The position numbers and the translations under genes are program-made. Source: Alphaproteobacteria bacterium (GTDB taxonomy: Bacteria > Pseudomonadota > Alphaproteobacteria > Rhizobiales > Rhizobiaceae). Taken from it: DNA of 64,000 nt. The stretch's first letter is position 1; every line of letters begins with the position of its first letter. Positions 16,113-24,833 of the stretch are shown here, piece after piece. Where the stretch lies: the NCBI GenBank assembly GCA_018823835.1, contig JAHJHT010000010.1, forward strand, positions 150,799 to 214,798, read 5' to 3'. The notes under the pieces are model-generated. The model made no database searches. It was not told where the DNA came from and saw nothing but the letters and a program-made list of their open reading frames with translations.

Positions 16113-17353
16113 GCCTCGGCCGTCGCCGCGGCCTTTTGCAGCGCGCGCACCCGGTCGGCCAGGCTGACAACCTTGCCGTCGCCATTGGCCGCGTGGGCCC
16201 CGGATCCGCGGATCGACTTGGCGATCGGTGATTCCGGCCCGTCGAGCGCCGCCGTCAGCCGCACCACTTCCGCCGCCAGATCGTTCATCTGCTCGCGCAG
16301 CATCTCGCTGGCGCGCCGCTCGCCAGTCCAGTCCTCAGACTTCGTGCGCTCGTGTACTGCGATGTCCACCTTGAGCTTCCGGTTCTCGCGCGTCAGCAGC
16401 TTCAGGCGTTCTTCGAGCAGATCGCGGTCGGCCGATACCTTGGCGAGCGTCTTCTCCATGTCCTTGTGCTTTGCCCCGGAGAGATAGGTCGCCATCTTGG
16501 CCTGCAGTTCGGAATAATCGGCCTCGACCTTGGCCTTTTCGGCCTGCGTTGCCACGAGTCTGGCATTGACGCGGTCCTCCGTGGCGCCGCTGCTCTTCAC
16601 GCCGTCGCGCAACCTTGCCATTTCGCGTTCCTGGCGGTCGAGCTTGTCATCGCGGTCGGCGATCGTCGCGAGCAGCCGCTCGATCCGCGCCTCCAGCGCC
16701 AGCGCGCGCTCCTGTTCCGTCTTCAGTGCCTCGCGCGCCGACCGGCTCTCGGTGGCGACTTCCTTGTTGCGGCGGTCCATGTCGCGCCGCTCGCTGCGCA
16801 GCGTCGCCATGTCTGCCGACAGTTTCTCGATCTCGCCCTCGCGCGCCACCAGTTCGAGCTGGCGGTTCGAGGCGGTGAACGTCGCCTCGTCATACATGCG
16901 GCCGAGCTTCTCGATTTCCTCGGCCCGCTGCTCGAGTGTCTGCTCGGCCTGGGCGAGTTGTTCGGCCAGCACCTGCAACTGGTCTTCGCGCTTGCGCAGC
17001 TCGGCGCGCACCTCGCCGGCCTGGGCTTCGAGCCGGGTCAGCGCCTCATGGCGCTCGTCGCGCTCAGACATCAGCCGCTTGAGTTCTTCGCGGTTGCGGT
17101 TGATCTCGACGATCTGGGCGGCGGCCTTCTCCCGGAAAGTCTTGAAGTTGATTTCCAGCCGGCGCGTCGCCATCGCGAACTCCGCCCGCATGCGGTCCTT
17201 GTCGGCCTGGATTTCCGCCAGCGTCAACGGCACCGACGCCTCGATGCGCTTGCGCGTCAGAAAGGCGGCGCGGCGCCAGACGGCCGGCGCAACGATCAGG
17301 GAGATAAACCCGGCAGACAGGAAGCCGAGTACGAAGAACAGGACAGACTGCAT
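16106..17353 (-). CDS. Long coiled-coil protein with N-terminal membrane anchor
   Basis: 415 residues. One membrane helix at residues 1-24 (MQSVLFFVLGFLSAGFISLI) is followed by about 350 residues of almost continuous Glu/Arg/Leu-rich coiled coil from residue 38 on (for example REELKRLMSERDERHEALTR). A short tail carries SLADRVRALQKAAA. The shape suggests a cytoplasmic filament or scaffold tethered to the inner membrane. I know similar proteins only as conserved hypotheticals of rhizobia and assign no function. The start at 17353 gives the signal-anchor directly; a longer in-frame start at 17386 would add eleven polar residues. Confidence 0.75.
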   Translation of the reverse strand: MQSVLFFVLGFLSAGFISLIVAPAVWRRAAFLTRKRIEASVPLTLAEIQADKDRMRAEFAMATRRLEINFKTFREKAAAQIVEINRNREELKRLMSERDERHEALTRLEAQAGEVRAELRKREDQLQVLAEQLAQAEQTLEQRAEEIEKLGRMYDEATFTASNRQLELVAREGEIEKLSADMATLRSERRDMDRRNKEVATESRSAREALKTEQERALALEARIERLLATIADRDDKLDRQEREMARLRDGVKSSGATEDRVNARLVATQAEKAKVEADYSELQAKMATYLSGAKHKDMEKTLAKVSADRDLLEERLKLLTRENRKLKVDIAVHERTKSEDWTGERRASEMLREQMNDLAAEVVRLTAALDGPESPIAKSIRGSGAHAANGDGKVVSLADRVRALQKAAATAEAQ

Positions 17354-17539
17354 GGCTGAAGCATTTTCCGTTTCGGCCGGCGACAACCGGCCTCAGCCGA
17401 TTGTGCCACGCCGCACGGTGCAAAATCCAGTGCCATGCTGAAACGCGATGTGCGCGAACCGTGCCGCACCCGCTCTTCTCTAAGGGTGCTGTTCAGCCTG
17501 GAGCGACAGCCATCCCGTTCTCCGAGGCGGCGCTTTGCC

Positions 17540-18121
17540 TCAGAACGGGTTCCATGTCGGCTTCTCGGTCAGCTTCAGATAGCCGACATTGACGCCGAGA
17601 CGCGCACCGACACCGGTGCGTACCGGAACGAGCAGCATGTTGCCGTTCTTCAACACGTTGAAGCCGACGCCTGCCACCACATAGGCCGAGCCCGCCACGC
17701 CGCCGAACCTGTTATAGAGGTTGGAAACATCGTCGAGATTGTAGACGAGGATCATGGTGCGCGACCCCTGCCCGCCGAAATCCCAGCCCAGCGAGGGTCC
17801 CTGCCAGAAGACTTTGTGATCGCCGGCGTTCTTGGTGTAGAGCGTGCCCTCGCCGTAGGTCAGGCCTCCGACAATCGCGCCCGAGCCCTCTTCGCCGAGG
17901 ACATAGCCGTTCGGCAGACCATAGGAGGAGAAGATTTGCTCGATCACGCTGGCCAGCCCGCCTGACGTGGCGCCGAAGAAGCGATGGCCGGAATCGACGA
18001 TCTCTTCGGCCGTGTAGGCCTGCGCGCGCGTCGGCGACGCAGACAGCGCCAGAATGCACGACAGCGCAAACAGTGACGCGATGAGCCGGAAAACGATCCG
18101 GTCGTTCAGTCGGGAAAACAT
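17540..18121 (-). CDS. eipA: DUF1134 periplasmic protein, EipA-like
   Basis: 193 residues with a Sec signal peptide (about residues 10-34, cleavage near SPTRAQA-YT). The DUF1134 domain follows, recognised by YGEGTLYTKNAGDHKVFWQG and PSLGWDFGGQGSRTM. The Brucella homologue EipA is a periplasmic protein needed for envelope integrity and virulence, and I recall it being under direct CtrA control. Here it lies just upstream of chpT and near ctrA, in the opposite orientation to chpT, which fits a link to cell-cycle control. The start at 18121 gives a clean signal peptide. Confidence 0.82.
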   Translation of the reverse strand: MFSRLNDRIVFRLIASLFALSCILALSASPTRAQAYTAEEIVDSGHRFFGATSGGLASVIEQIFSSYGLPNGYVLGEEGSGAIVGGLTYGEGTLYTKNAGDHKVFWQGPSLGWDFGGQGSRTMILVYNLDDVSNLYNRFGGVAGSAYVVAGVGFNVLKNGNMLLVPVRTGVGARLGVNVGYLKLTEKPTWNPF

Positions 18122-18446
18122 GCTTCCAATCTCCGTCCGGGAGCCGATTCGCCGACGCCATGCCCTGCTGCGGCTCTTGTGGCCGCTTGATCTCGGATCA
18201 GCCGCCAAACTAGGCCGCAATCCTTTTTCAACCATTAAGCATACCCGAAATCATGGCGGTTCAAGGGCCGTTCCCGGGCGATCGGCACCAGGCCCCGCTG
18301 CCGGTGTTAGCAAGTCGTTGCCGATGGGCCGGGTTTCCTTGCCGCGACGCGGCGTGCTGTGTACCAAAGTATTCGCCGCAAGCCTTGATTCGCGGTTTGG
18401 GGAGGCGATCCGCGGCTTTCTTTGACCTCTAAGGGGACCATTGCGC
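18122..18446. other. Divergent intergenic region, eipA/chpT
   Basis: 325 bp without a gene. It should contain the promoters of both genes. I see a TTAA half-site near 18236, but no full TTAA-N7-TTAA CtrA box, and no convincing terminator or RNA gene. Confidence 0.5.
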
Positions 18447-19088
18447 ATGTCAGAACTTTTCACCCTCACCGCACCCGACCTGGCCGCCCTTCTGTGCAGC
18501 CGCGTCTGCCACGACATCATCTCGCCGGTGGGCGCCATCAACAACGGTCTCGAGTTGCTGGACGAGGGTGGTGCCGACGAGGATGCCATGAGCCTGATCC
18601 GCCAGAGCGCACGCAACGCGTCGGCAAGGCTGCAGTTTGCCCGCATCGCCTTCGGTGCAGCCGGTTCGGCCGGCATGCAGATCGATACCGGCGACGCCGA
18701 GGCCGTTACCACGGCTTTCATGCGCAACGAAAAGCCCGAGCTCGTCTGGAAAGGCGAACGCGCCCTGCTGCCCAAGAACCAGGTCAAGCTGTTGCTCAAT
18801 CTGGTACTCGTGGCGCTCGCGGCCATACCGCGTGGCGGCAAGATCGTCATCTCGCTGGAAGACGTCCACACCCACCCGAAGTTCACGCTGTCCTCAAGCG
18901 GCCCGATGCTGCGCGTGCCACCGAAATTTCTCGAACTTCACTCCGGCCGCAAGCCCGAGGAAGCGATCGACGCGCATGCGGTGCAGCCCTACTACACGCT
19001 GCTCCTCGCCCATGAGGCGAACATGACCGTCTCGATCCACGCAAGCGCCGATGAAGTCGTACTGACAGCAGCGACAACCCAGGCGTAG
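18447..19088 (+). CDS. chpT: Histidine phosphotransferase ChpT
   Basis: 213 residues. ChpT passes phosphate from the hybrid kinase CckA to CtrA and CpdR. The phosphorylated His is H22 in the DHp-like helix (VCHDIISPVGAINNGLELL). The C-terminal half is a degenerate HATPase-like domain without ATP-binding signatures, as expected. The ATG at 18447 follows AAGGGGA; a TTG six bases upstream is less likely. Its partner ctrA lies 1.3 kb downstream, separated by a receiver-only protein, so two phosphorelay partners are encoded together. Confidence 0.93.
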   Translation: MSELFTLTAPDLAALLCSRVCHDIISPVGAINNGLELLDEGGADEDAMSLIRQSARNASARLQFARIAFGAAGSAGMQIDTGDAEAVTTAFMRNEKPELVWKGERALLPKNQVKLLLNLVLVALAAIPRGGKIVISLEDVHTHPKFTLSSSGPMLRVPPKFLELHSGRKPEEAIDAHAVQPYYTLLLAHEANMTVSIHASADEVVLTAATTQA

Positions 19089-19244
19089 TATTGACGCCCG
19101 GTTATCGAATAAAGGCGCTACGGGCACCGGGTTTCCGAAAATTTTACCTTACCGGTTTTATGGTTGTTCATACAGATGGGCTAGCGTCCAGACTAATGAC
19201 GCCCGAGCCTCTGGCCTAACGGGCGCGACCATGAGGACCGGATA

Positions 19245-19613
19245 ATGAAGCGCTGCATGTTCGTCGACGACTCGGCTGTGATCAGGAAAGTCGCCAAGCG
19301 AATCTTGGGCGGCCCGGACCTGCAGATCATTGAGGCCTCGACGGGCTTCGACGCCATAGCGCTGTGCACCAATGACATGCCCGAGATCATCGTCGTCGAC
19401 GGCGCTTTGCCCGACATGTCGGCGGTCGAGTTCATCCGTCGCGTTCGCGCGATAGAGACGCCGGTCAAGCCGCAGATCGCAATTTGCCTGACCGAGGTCG
19501 ACATTGGCGCCATCATGCGTGCCAAGCGCGCCGGCGCCCAGGGTTATCTGCTTAAGCCGTTCAACCGGCCACAGCTGCTCGACCGTTTCCGCAGCCTGCA
19601 AGACGCAGCCTAG
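19245..19613 (+). CDS. Single-domain response regulator (CheY-like receiver)
   Basis: 122 residues, a receiver domain with no output domain. Acidic pocket D8-D9, phospho-acceptor D52 (VVDGALPDM), switch Thr T83 and Lys K104 (YLLKPFNRPQ) are all present, so phosphorylation is expected. It is not CpdR or DivK by sequence. Its position between chpT and ctrA suggests it could exchange phosphate with ChpT or act as a competitor or phosphate sink; this is inference. The ATG at 19245 follows GAGGACCGGATA. Confidence 0.85.
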   Translation: MKRCMFVDDSAVIRKVAKRILGGPDLQIIEASTGFDAIALCTNDMPEIIVVDGALPDMSAVEFIRRVRAIETPVKPQIAICLTEVDIGAIMRAKRAGAQGYLLKPFNRPQLLDRFRSLQDAA

Positions 19614-19694
19614 AGCCGCATCCCAGCAACCGCTTTCATTCCGACACGCTTCCCGGCACGTCGCGGCCATCCGCTGCGGCCACGCTTCGCAAAC

Positions 19695-19719
19695 AGCAAA
19701 AACCCGGCAGAGCCGGGTT
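19695..19719 (-). terminator. Terminator between the receiver gene and ctrA
   Basis: Stem AACCCGGC (19701-19708), loop AGA, GCCGGGTT (19712-19719). On the minus strand the stem is followed by a T-run (TTTTTG at 19703-19698 and beyond), which makes it a good terminator for ctrA. It may also stop plus-strand transcription from the receiver gene. Confidence 0.75.
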
Positions 19720-19745
19720 GAAGCCTTTGAATTTCCTGAGAACTA

Positions 19746-20441
19746 TCAGGCGCTGACGCGAATTTCTTCCGGTTCCCGCAGCACATAGCCGCGTCCCCAC
19801 ACCGTCTCGATGTAGTTCTGCCCGCCGGATGCGGCGTCGAGCTTCTTGCGCAGCTTGCAGATGAAGACGTCGATGATCTTCAGTTCCGGTTCGTCCATGC
19901 CGCCATACAGATGGTTGAGGAACATTTCCTTGGTGAGCGTAGTGCCCTTGCGCAGCGAGAGCAGCTCCAGCATCTGGTATTCCTTGCCGGTGAGGTGCAC
20001 GCGCTGGCCGCCGACCTCGACCGTCTTGGCGTCGAGATTGACCACCAGGTCGCCAGTGGTGATGACCGACTGGGCGTGACCCTTCGACCGGCGCACAATG
20101 GCGTGAATGCGGGCGACGAGCTCGTCCTTGTGGAACGGCTTTGTCATGTAATCGTCAGCGCCGAAGCCCAGGCCGCGCACCTTGTCCTCGATGCCGGCCA
20201 TGCCGGAAAGGATAAGAATTGGCGTCTTCACCTTTGAAAGGCGCAGTGTCCGCAAGACTTCATAGCCTGACATATCAGGCAAATTCAGATCCAGCAGAAT
20301 GATATCATAGTCATAGAGCTTACCCAGATCGACACCTTCTTCGCCCAGGTCCGTCGTATAGACATTAAAACTCTCCGACTTCAGCATCAACTCGATGCTT
20401 TGTGCGGTTGCACTGTCGTCTTCTATCAGCAGAACGCGCAT
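19746..20441 (-). CDS. ctrA: Cell-cycle master response regulator CtrA
   Basis: 231 residues. OmpR-type regulator that controls cell division, motility and replication in alphaproteobacteria. Receiver domain at residues 1-120 with phospho-acceptor D51 ([20 protein letters not shown]) and Lys in [12 protein letters not shown]-terminal winged helix about 128-228 with [18 protein letters not shown] and [10 protein letters not shown]. The start MRVLLIEDD at 20441 is the conserved CtrA N-terminus; the longer in-frame extension is not part of the protein. The upstream region carries three clustered GANTC sites, and chpT and sciP lie nearby. Confidence 0.97.
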   Translation of the reverse strand: MRVLLIEDDSATAQSIELMLKSESFNVYTTDLGEEGVDLGKLYDYDIILLDLNLPDMSGYEVLRTLRLSKVKTPILILSGMAGIEDKVRGLGFGADDYMTKPFHKDELVARIHAIVRRSKGHAQSVITTGDLVVNLDAKTVEVGGQRVHLTGKEYQMLELLSLRKGTTLTKEMFLNHLYGGMDEPELKIIDVFICKLRKKLDAASGGQNYIETVWGRGYVLREPEEIRVSA

Positions 20442-20859
20442 GCTATTCCCCTTATCCTGCCGTCGGACCGATTTCGCGAGCCTTCCGGTACCGGAGCAGT
20501 GTGTGCCTGTTTCGCAGGCTGCCACCGAATGGTTAACAAAACCTAATCCCCCGCAGCTAGCGATAACAGATTCTTCAGCCCCAGCATATACCCTGTTGAA
20601 TCTAAAGCGGATTCATTCCGCCATCTTCTTAACGTGCAACATTAACAATCCAAACTAACCAGCTCGGCGTACAATCTGCGCGTCACCCGGGATTTTTACC
20701 CCGCCTTAAGTCCTGACCCGTATGATTAACAATGCGCGTAAACGAATGGTTACCGGGGCCGAAAAATCTTAGGAGTCTGTTTCCTATGATGCCGGCCGCT
20801 TCGATTAACCGCGTAGTGGTAGTGAGTATGAGCATCTGCGTATCCGGGAGTTTCAGACG
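20442..20859. promoter_or_regulatory. ctrA/fliJ divergent regulatory region
   Basis: 418 bp, clearly more AT-rich than its flanks. On the ctrA side there are three GANTC (CcrM methylation) sites at 20569-20573, 20598-20602 and 20610-20614. TTAAC half-sites occur at 20533, 20629, 20642 and 20726, but none pairs at exact N7 spacing. Towards fliJ there is an interrupted repeat, GTAAACGAATGGTTAC near 20738. No gene is seen here. Confidence 0.6.
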
Positions 20860-21237
20860 ATGAAAACACGTGAGAACCTGGTTCGGCTGAAACAGTTTCA
20901 GGTGAACGACAAGCGGAGGCAGCTTCTGCAACTCGACATGATGATTGCCGAGTTCGAGCGCATGGCGGGTGAACTGGAGGTCCAGATCCTCGCCGAGGAA
21001 AAGAAGGCCGGCATTACCGACATTACCCATTTTGCCTATCCGACCTTCGCAAAGGCGGCCCGCCTGCGGCGCGACAACCTGAAAAATTCACAGCATGATC
21101 TCCTGCAGCAGAGGAACGCTGCCGAATCATTACTAGCCGAAGCTGAAGCGGAGCTTTCCAAGGCGGAGATGCTCGAGTCGCGTGACGCCAAGAATCGCGA
21201 CCACGACAGCGGCGCGCGCAGCGCCATGATCGGCTAG
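20860..21237 (+). CDS. fliJ: Flagellar export protein FliJ
   Basis: 125 residues, almost entirely helical and charged, with long coiled-coil segments (residues about 15-55 and 70-110). FliJ is a small cytoplasmic component of the flagellar type III export apparatus that works with the FliI ATPase and FlhA. The rhizobial signature LVRLKQFQVNDKRRQLLQLD and FAYPTFAKAARLRRDNL support the call. It is far from the main flagellar cluster (44-64 kb) but sits between ctrA and sciP. The ATG at 20860 follows GGGAGTTTCAGACG. Confidence 0.85.
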   Translation: MKTRENLVRLKQFQVNDKRRQLLQLDMMIAEFERMAGELEVQILAEEKKAGITDITHFAYPTFAKAARLRRDNLKNSQHDLLQQRNAAESLLAEAEAELSKAEMLESRDAKNRDHDSGARSAMIG

Positions 21238-21291
21238 CGGCAACCCGCCCCTCCACTTTCGCGGGACCGCCTGATCGGCTAAGGCTCGGCC

Positions 21292-21744
21292 ATGCGCCTT
21301 GCTTTCCCGCTCGTCCTGTTTCTGGCAACCTTCTGTCTTGCGCTCGGCATCGTGCTGCCATTGGTGCGCATCGAACGATTGTTCGTATTTTCCGACCAGC
21401 CCTCGCTGATCGCCATGATCGCGGGCCTATGGATTGAGGGCGACCGGCTGCTCTCGGCCTTGATCGCATTGTTTTCGGTGATTTTTCCCTGCACCAAGCT
21501 CTGCCTGCTACATCTTGCCGCCCATGGCAGCGAGGGCCAGGGCGCCCGCGTTCCGGCCTGGGTCAGGGGCATGGCAAACTGGTCCATGCTCGACGTCGTG
21601 CTGGTGGCCCTGGTTATCTTCGCAGCGAAGACCAGCGGCCTCGCGACCGCCTTCACGATGCCCGGCCTGTGGTTCTTCGCCGCCTCAGCGGGTCTAACCG
21701 CCGCGGCGTCGCAGATGGCCAGGCGGCCGGGTCATGCTTCCTAG
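21292..21744 (+). CDS. Paraquat-inducible protein A (PqiA)-like membrane protein
   Basis: 150 residues with about four membrane helices. The PqiA-type sequence IFPCTKLCLLHL is followed by the polar loop and ANWSMLDVVLVALVIFAAKT, typical of this family. PqiA proteins are inner-membrane parts of lipid-transport or envelope-stress systems. Here it is a short single-domain version without PqiB or PqiC next to it, so the role is uncertain. It starts 54 bp after fliJ on the same strand. Confidence 0.78.
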   Translation: MRLAFPLVLFLATFCLALGIVLPLVRIERLFVFSDQPSLIAMIAGLWIEGDRLLSALIALFSVIFPCTKLCLLHLAAHGSEGQGARVPAWVRGMANWSMLDVVLVALVIFAAKTSGLATAFTMPGLWFFAASAGLTAAASQMARRPGHAS

Positions 21745-21770
21745 GAGATCGGGACGGCGTCCCGCTGGTG

Positions 21771-22046
21771 TCAGTGGCGGTATTGCTGGATGCGCGTGGT
21801 GCGCAGGCCGGCCAGGCCGTATTCGTCGATCGAGGCCTGCCACGACAGAAACTCTTCCGTCGTCAGCTTGTAGCGCTGGCAAGCCTCCTCGAGGCTGAGC
21901 AATCCGCCCCTGACGGCAGCCACCACTTCTGCCTTGCGCCGGATAACCCAGCGCCGGGTATTGGTTGGCGGCAGGTCCGCAATTGTCAGCGGGCTGCCGT
22001 CCGGCCCAATCACGTATTTGACGCGAGGTCTAATCAGATCGGTCAT
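21771..22046 (-). CDS. sciP: CtrA inhibitor SciP (DUF1153)
   Basis: 91 residues, the usual SciP size. Helix-turn-helix protein that represses CtrA-activated promoters, either by binding CtrA or the DNA. Recognised from YVIGPDGSPLTIADLPP, RRWVIRRKAEVVAAVRGGLL and LTTEEFLSWQASIDEYGLAG. In Caulobacter sciP is activated by CtrA, and a near-consensus CtrA box lies 63 bp upstream of this start. It lies convergent to the pqiA-like gene and 1.3 kb from ctrA. Confidence 0.93.
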   Translation of the reverse strand: MTDLIRPRVKYVIGPDGSPLTIADLPPTNTRRWVIRRKAEVVAAVRGGLLSLEEACQRYKLTTEEFLSWQASIDEYGLAGLRTTRIQQYRH

Positions 22047-22108
22047 CGTACTCTCTACACAACCACAAAACTCTAAGACGCAATCGAAGTCACATTACCG
22101 CCACAGCT

Positions 22109-22123
22109 TTAAAAATTGCCTAA
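22109..22123 (-). promoter_or_regulatory. Candidate CtrA box upstream of sciP
   Basis: On the minus strand the site reads TTAGGCAATTTTTAA, that is TTAG-N7-TTAA, with one mismatch to TTAA-N7-TTAA. It lies 63-77 bp upstream of the sciP start. Single sites of this quality occur by chance, so the support comes mainly from position. Confidence 0.45.
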
Positions 22124-22291
22124 GCGAGCCCTAATGGATAAGTAACGATCCTGAATCCCCCGTTAGTAAATTCACCGGCAGTTTAACCGTCCCGGCTTTC
22201 GGTCGCCAAAATCTGTCCGGCTGGCAACCGGGCGCGGGCTGTCCTATATTCGGCCGGACGGGCTCAAAGCCCATGAACAATGCGGAATGTC

Positions 22292-23476
22292 ATGCAGATC
22301 AACAGCCTAGACCTGCCAGGAAGGCCCGAGGATACGCGAGTCGTGGTTGCCATGTCGGGCGGCGTCGATTCCTCTGTCGTCGCCGGCATCCTGAAGCGTG
22401 AGGGCTATGACGTCGTCGGCATGACGCTGCAGCTTTACGATCATGGCGCCGCCACCCACCGCACAGGGTCGTGTTGCGCGGGCCGCGACATCGACGATGC
22501 AAGGCGCGTGGCCGAGACGCTCGGCATTCCGCACTACGTGCTGAACTACGAGGAACGCTTCCGCAAGGCGGTGATCGATACGTTCGCCCAGAGCTATGTT
22601 GCCGGCGAGACTCCCATCCCCTGCGTTTCCTGCAACCAGACCGTCAAATTCGCCGACCTCCTGACCACCGCGCAGGAACTTGGGGCGGCAGCACTCGCCA
22701 CCGGCCACTATATCCGCTCGCGGCAGAACGGCGCGCACCGGGCGCTCTACCGTCCCGTCGATTCCGACAGGGACCAGAGCTACTTCCTGTTCGCCACCAC
22801 CCAGGAGCAGGTCGACTATCTGCGCTTTCCGCTCGGCGGCATGCCCAAGCCGCAGGTGCGCGCCATTGCCGAGGAAATGGGGCTGGTTGTAGCCGACAAG
22901 GCCGACAGCCAGGACATCTGCTTCGTGCCGCAGGGAAAATACGCCGACATCATCGCCAAGCTGCAGCCGGCCGCCGTCACTCCCGGCGACATCGTCCACA
23001 TAGACGGCCGCACGCTCGGCCGCCATGAAGGCATTCTGCGCTACACGGTCGGCCAGCGGCGCGGCATCGGCGTCTCGGCTGGCGAGCCGCTCTATGTCGT
23101 GCATCTCGATGCCGAGCGGGCCCGCGTCATCGTCGGTCCGCGCGAGGCGCTGGAGACCCGCAAGGTTTTCCTGCGCGACGTCAACTGGCTGGGCGACGGT
23201 TTGCTCGATGCCATCCCGGCCGACGGGTTAGAACTCTTCGCCAAGGTGCGCTCGACCCGGCCGCCGCGCCCGGTCATCCTGCACCATCGCGACGGCGCGA
23301 CATGGGTGGAGCTCAGCGAAGGCGAATCCGGCATCGCGCCGGGCCAGGCCTGCGTACTCTATGCCGGCGAGGAGAATGATGCCCGCGTGCTCGGCGGCGG
23401 CTTCATCGAGCGCTCCGAGCGCGGCAGGGAAGCCGAGGCGATGCTGTCGAAGCTTGCAGGCATTCCCGCGGAATAG
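22292..23476 (+). CDS. mnmA: tRNA-specific 2-thiouridylase
   Basis: 394 residues. Thiolates U34 of tRNA-Lys, Glu and Gln. PP-loop [13 protein letters not shown] near residues 18-30, catalytic Cys in PIPCVSCN and the second redox Cys in [12 protein letters not shown]. The extended loop with [17 protein letters not shown] is typical of alphaproteobacterial MnmA. The C-terminal beta-barrel domain binds tRNA. The start at 22292 ([16 protein letters not shown]) is preferred because GGAA lies just upstream; an ATG 12 bases earlier is also in frame. It converges on the oxidoreductase gene. Confidence 0.94.
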   Translation: MQINSLDLPGRPEDTRVVVAMSGGVDSSVVAGILKREGYDVVGMTLQLYDHGAATHRTGSCCAGRDIDDARRVAETLGIPHYVLNYEERFRKAVIDTFAQSYVAGETPIPCVSCNQTVKFADLLTTAQELGAAALATGHYIRSRQNGAHRALYRPVDSDRDQSYFLFATTQEQVDYLRFPLGGMPKPQVRAIAEEMGLVVADKADSQDICFVPQGKYADIIAKLQPAAVTPGDIVHIDGRTLGRHEGILRYTVGQRRGIGVSAGEPLYVVHLDAERARVIVGPREALETRKVFLRDVNWLGDGLLDAIPADGLELFAKVRSTRPPRPVILHHRDGATWVELSEGESGIAPGQACVLYAGEENDARVLGGGFIERSERGREAEAMLSKLAGIPAE

Positions 23477-23538
23477 CCTTTCCCGCGTCTTGCCACCTGC
23501 GAAGCGTTTCGCGATGGCCGGCCAAACGTTCTCGCCCT

Positions 23539-24492
23539 TCAGGAGTGGCCGACCGTCCCGGCCGTCAGGATGCGCAGCACGGCGACCGCTTCCTCGCCGC
23601 TGGTGCGCGGCGCTGATCGCGTTTTCATGCAGGACAGGAAGTGCTCAAGCTCACGCGTCAGCGGCATGCCCTGCTCGACCTCGACATAGGACGGCTCGTT
23701 GTTGGTGAAGGCCCACTGGCCGCTGTCCTGCCATACCGCGTGGCGGTAGACGGCGAGCTTCTTCTCCCACGGCTCGACGTCGTCGAACACCGCCATCGAC
23801 TTGGTACCCACGACGGTGAGGCGCCGCTCGCGGTAGGGGTTGAGGCGCGAGGTGAAGAGATGGCTGCGCATGCCGTTCGGGAACCGCATGTGCAAATGCG
23901 CGAAGTCGGACAGGTGGTCGAGCAGCGCCGCGCCCTCGCCGCGCACCTCGATCGGCTCGCTGCCGGTTATCGCCAGGATCATCGACAGGTCGTGCGGCGC
24001 CAGATCCCAAAGCGCGTCGTTCTCGGTGTGGAATTTGCCGAGCCCCAGCCGGTGCGAATGGATGTACTTGACCTCGCCGAGTTCGCCGGCGTCGATCAGT
24101 TCCTTCAGTCGCTCGAAGGCCGGGTGGAAGCGCAAGACGTGGCCGACCATGAATACGCGCTTGTTGGCGTTGGCCGCGGCAACCGCCCGTTCTCCGTCGG
24201 CGACGGTCAGCGCGATCGGCTTCTCGACAAGCACGTCCTTGCCGGCCTCAACGGCGCGGATTGCGAGTTCGGCGTGATACTGCGGCGGCAGCGCCATGAC
24301 GATCCCGTCGACATCCTCACGCGAAAACAGTTCGTCAGGACTGATGGCAAGGCAGGACTGCTCGCTGGCAAAGCCTTCCGCACGCGCGCCATTGGCGTCG
24401 GACACGGCGTGCAGCGCGCCGAGTGCCTTCAGGGTGCGGATATGGTTGGAGCCCCAGTACCCGCATCCAAGGACTGCAATACGCGGTTTCAT
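23539..24492 (-). CDS. Gfo/Idh/MocA family oxidoreductase
   Basis: 317 residues. N-terminal Rossmann domain with AVLGCGYWGSNHIRTL (G-x-G-x-x-G) and the conserved VEKPIAL motif at about residues 92-98. The C-terminal domain contains LWDLAPHDLSMI with the His that often acts in catalysis. The family oxidises sugars or UDP-sugars with NAD(P). Similarity in layout to UDP-N-acetylglucosamine 3-dehydrogenases is suggestive only. No sugar-transport or polysaccharide genes adjoin it. The start is the ATG at 24492; the preceding TTG codon is ignored. Confidence 0.85.
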   Translation of the reverse strand: MKPRIAVLGCGYWGSNHIRTLKALGALHAVSDANGARAEGFASEQSCLAISPDELFSREDVDGIVMALPPQYHAELAIRAVEAGKDVLVEKPIALTVADGERAVAAANANKRVFMVGHVLRFHPAFERLKELIDAGELGEVKYIHSHRLGLGKFHTENDALWDLAPHDLSMILAITGSEPIEVRGEGAALLDHLSDFAHLHMRFPNGMRSHLFTSRLNPYRERRLTVVGTKSMAVFDDVEPWEKKLAVYRHAVWQDSGQWAFTNNEPSYVEVEQGMPLTRELEHFLSCMKTRSAPRTSGEEAVAVLRILTAGTVGHS

Positions 24493-24723
24493 CAATTGCC
24501 AACTCAGGATTATGCTGCGGACACATAAAGGCGCGGGGCCGCTAACTCAAGCCCGCCGTCGCCGCCAGGCCGCGCCCGGTCGATTTGCCGCGCAAACTAG
24601 TGGCCGCATCGCCGTTGCGCGCTTGACAGGCCCGCCGCTGCGCCACTATATCCGCCCGACCTTGGCGAACGCCTCGACATGCCCCCTCCACCTTGGGATG
24701 CGTTTCGGGCCTTCCGCCGCCCT

Positions 24724-24800
24724 GGCGGGGTAGCTCAGTTGGTTAGAGCACGGGAATCATAATCCTGGGGTCGGGGGTTCAAGTCCCTCTCCCGCTACCA
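24724..24800 (+). tRNA. tRNA-Met (CAT anticodon, elongator-type)
   Basis: 77 nt with CCA encoded. The acceptor arm GGCGGGG pairs with TCCCGCT before ACCA. The D-arm has GCTC/GAGC, the anticodon stem CGGGA/TCCTG holds loop ATCATAA with anticodon CAT at 24758-24760, and the T-arm has GGTTCAAGTCC. The T-to-A at position 1 and C-rich initiator hallmarks are absent, so it is elongator Met. A tRNA-Ile that reads AUA after lysidine modification also has CAT and cannot be fully excluded. It sits at the edge of a degenerate region and an arsenite-oxidation locus. Confidence 0.93.
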
Positions 24801-24833
24801 TTCTTCTTTACTGAAAACAGGCTATTAGCTGAT

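Noticed and set aside
20629..20646. Paired TTAAC half-sites upstream of ctrA as a CtrA box
   Set aside because: The spacing between the TTAA elements is 9 bp rather than 7, so it does not match the consensus. They are reported only as half-sites.
24724..24800. Initiator tRNA-fMet or tRNA-Ile(CAT)
   Set aside because: The first acceptor pair and anticodon stem lack initiator hallmarks. Ile with lysidine cannot be ruled out without comparison, but the sequence resembles the elongator Met tRNA of rhizobia that I know.
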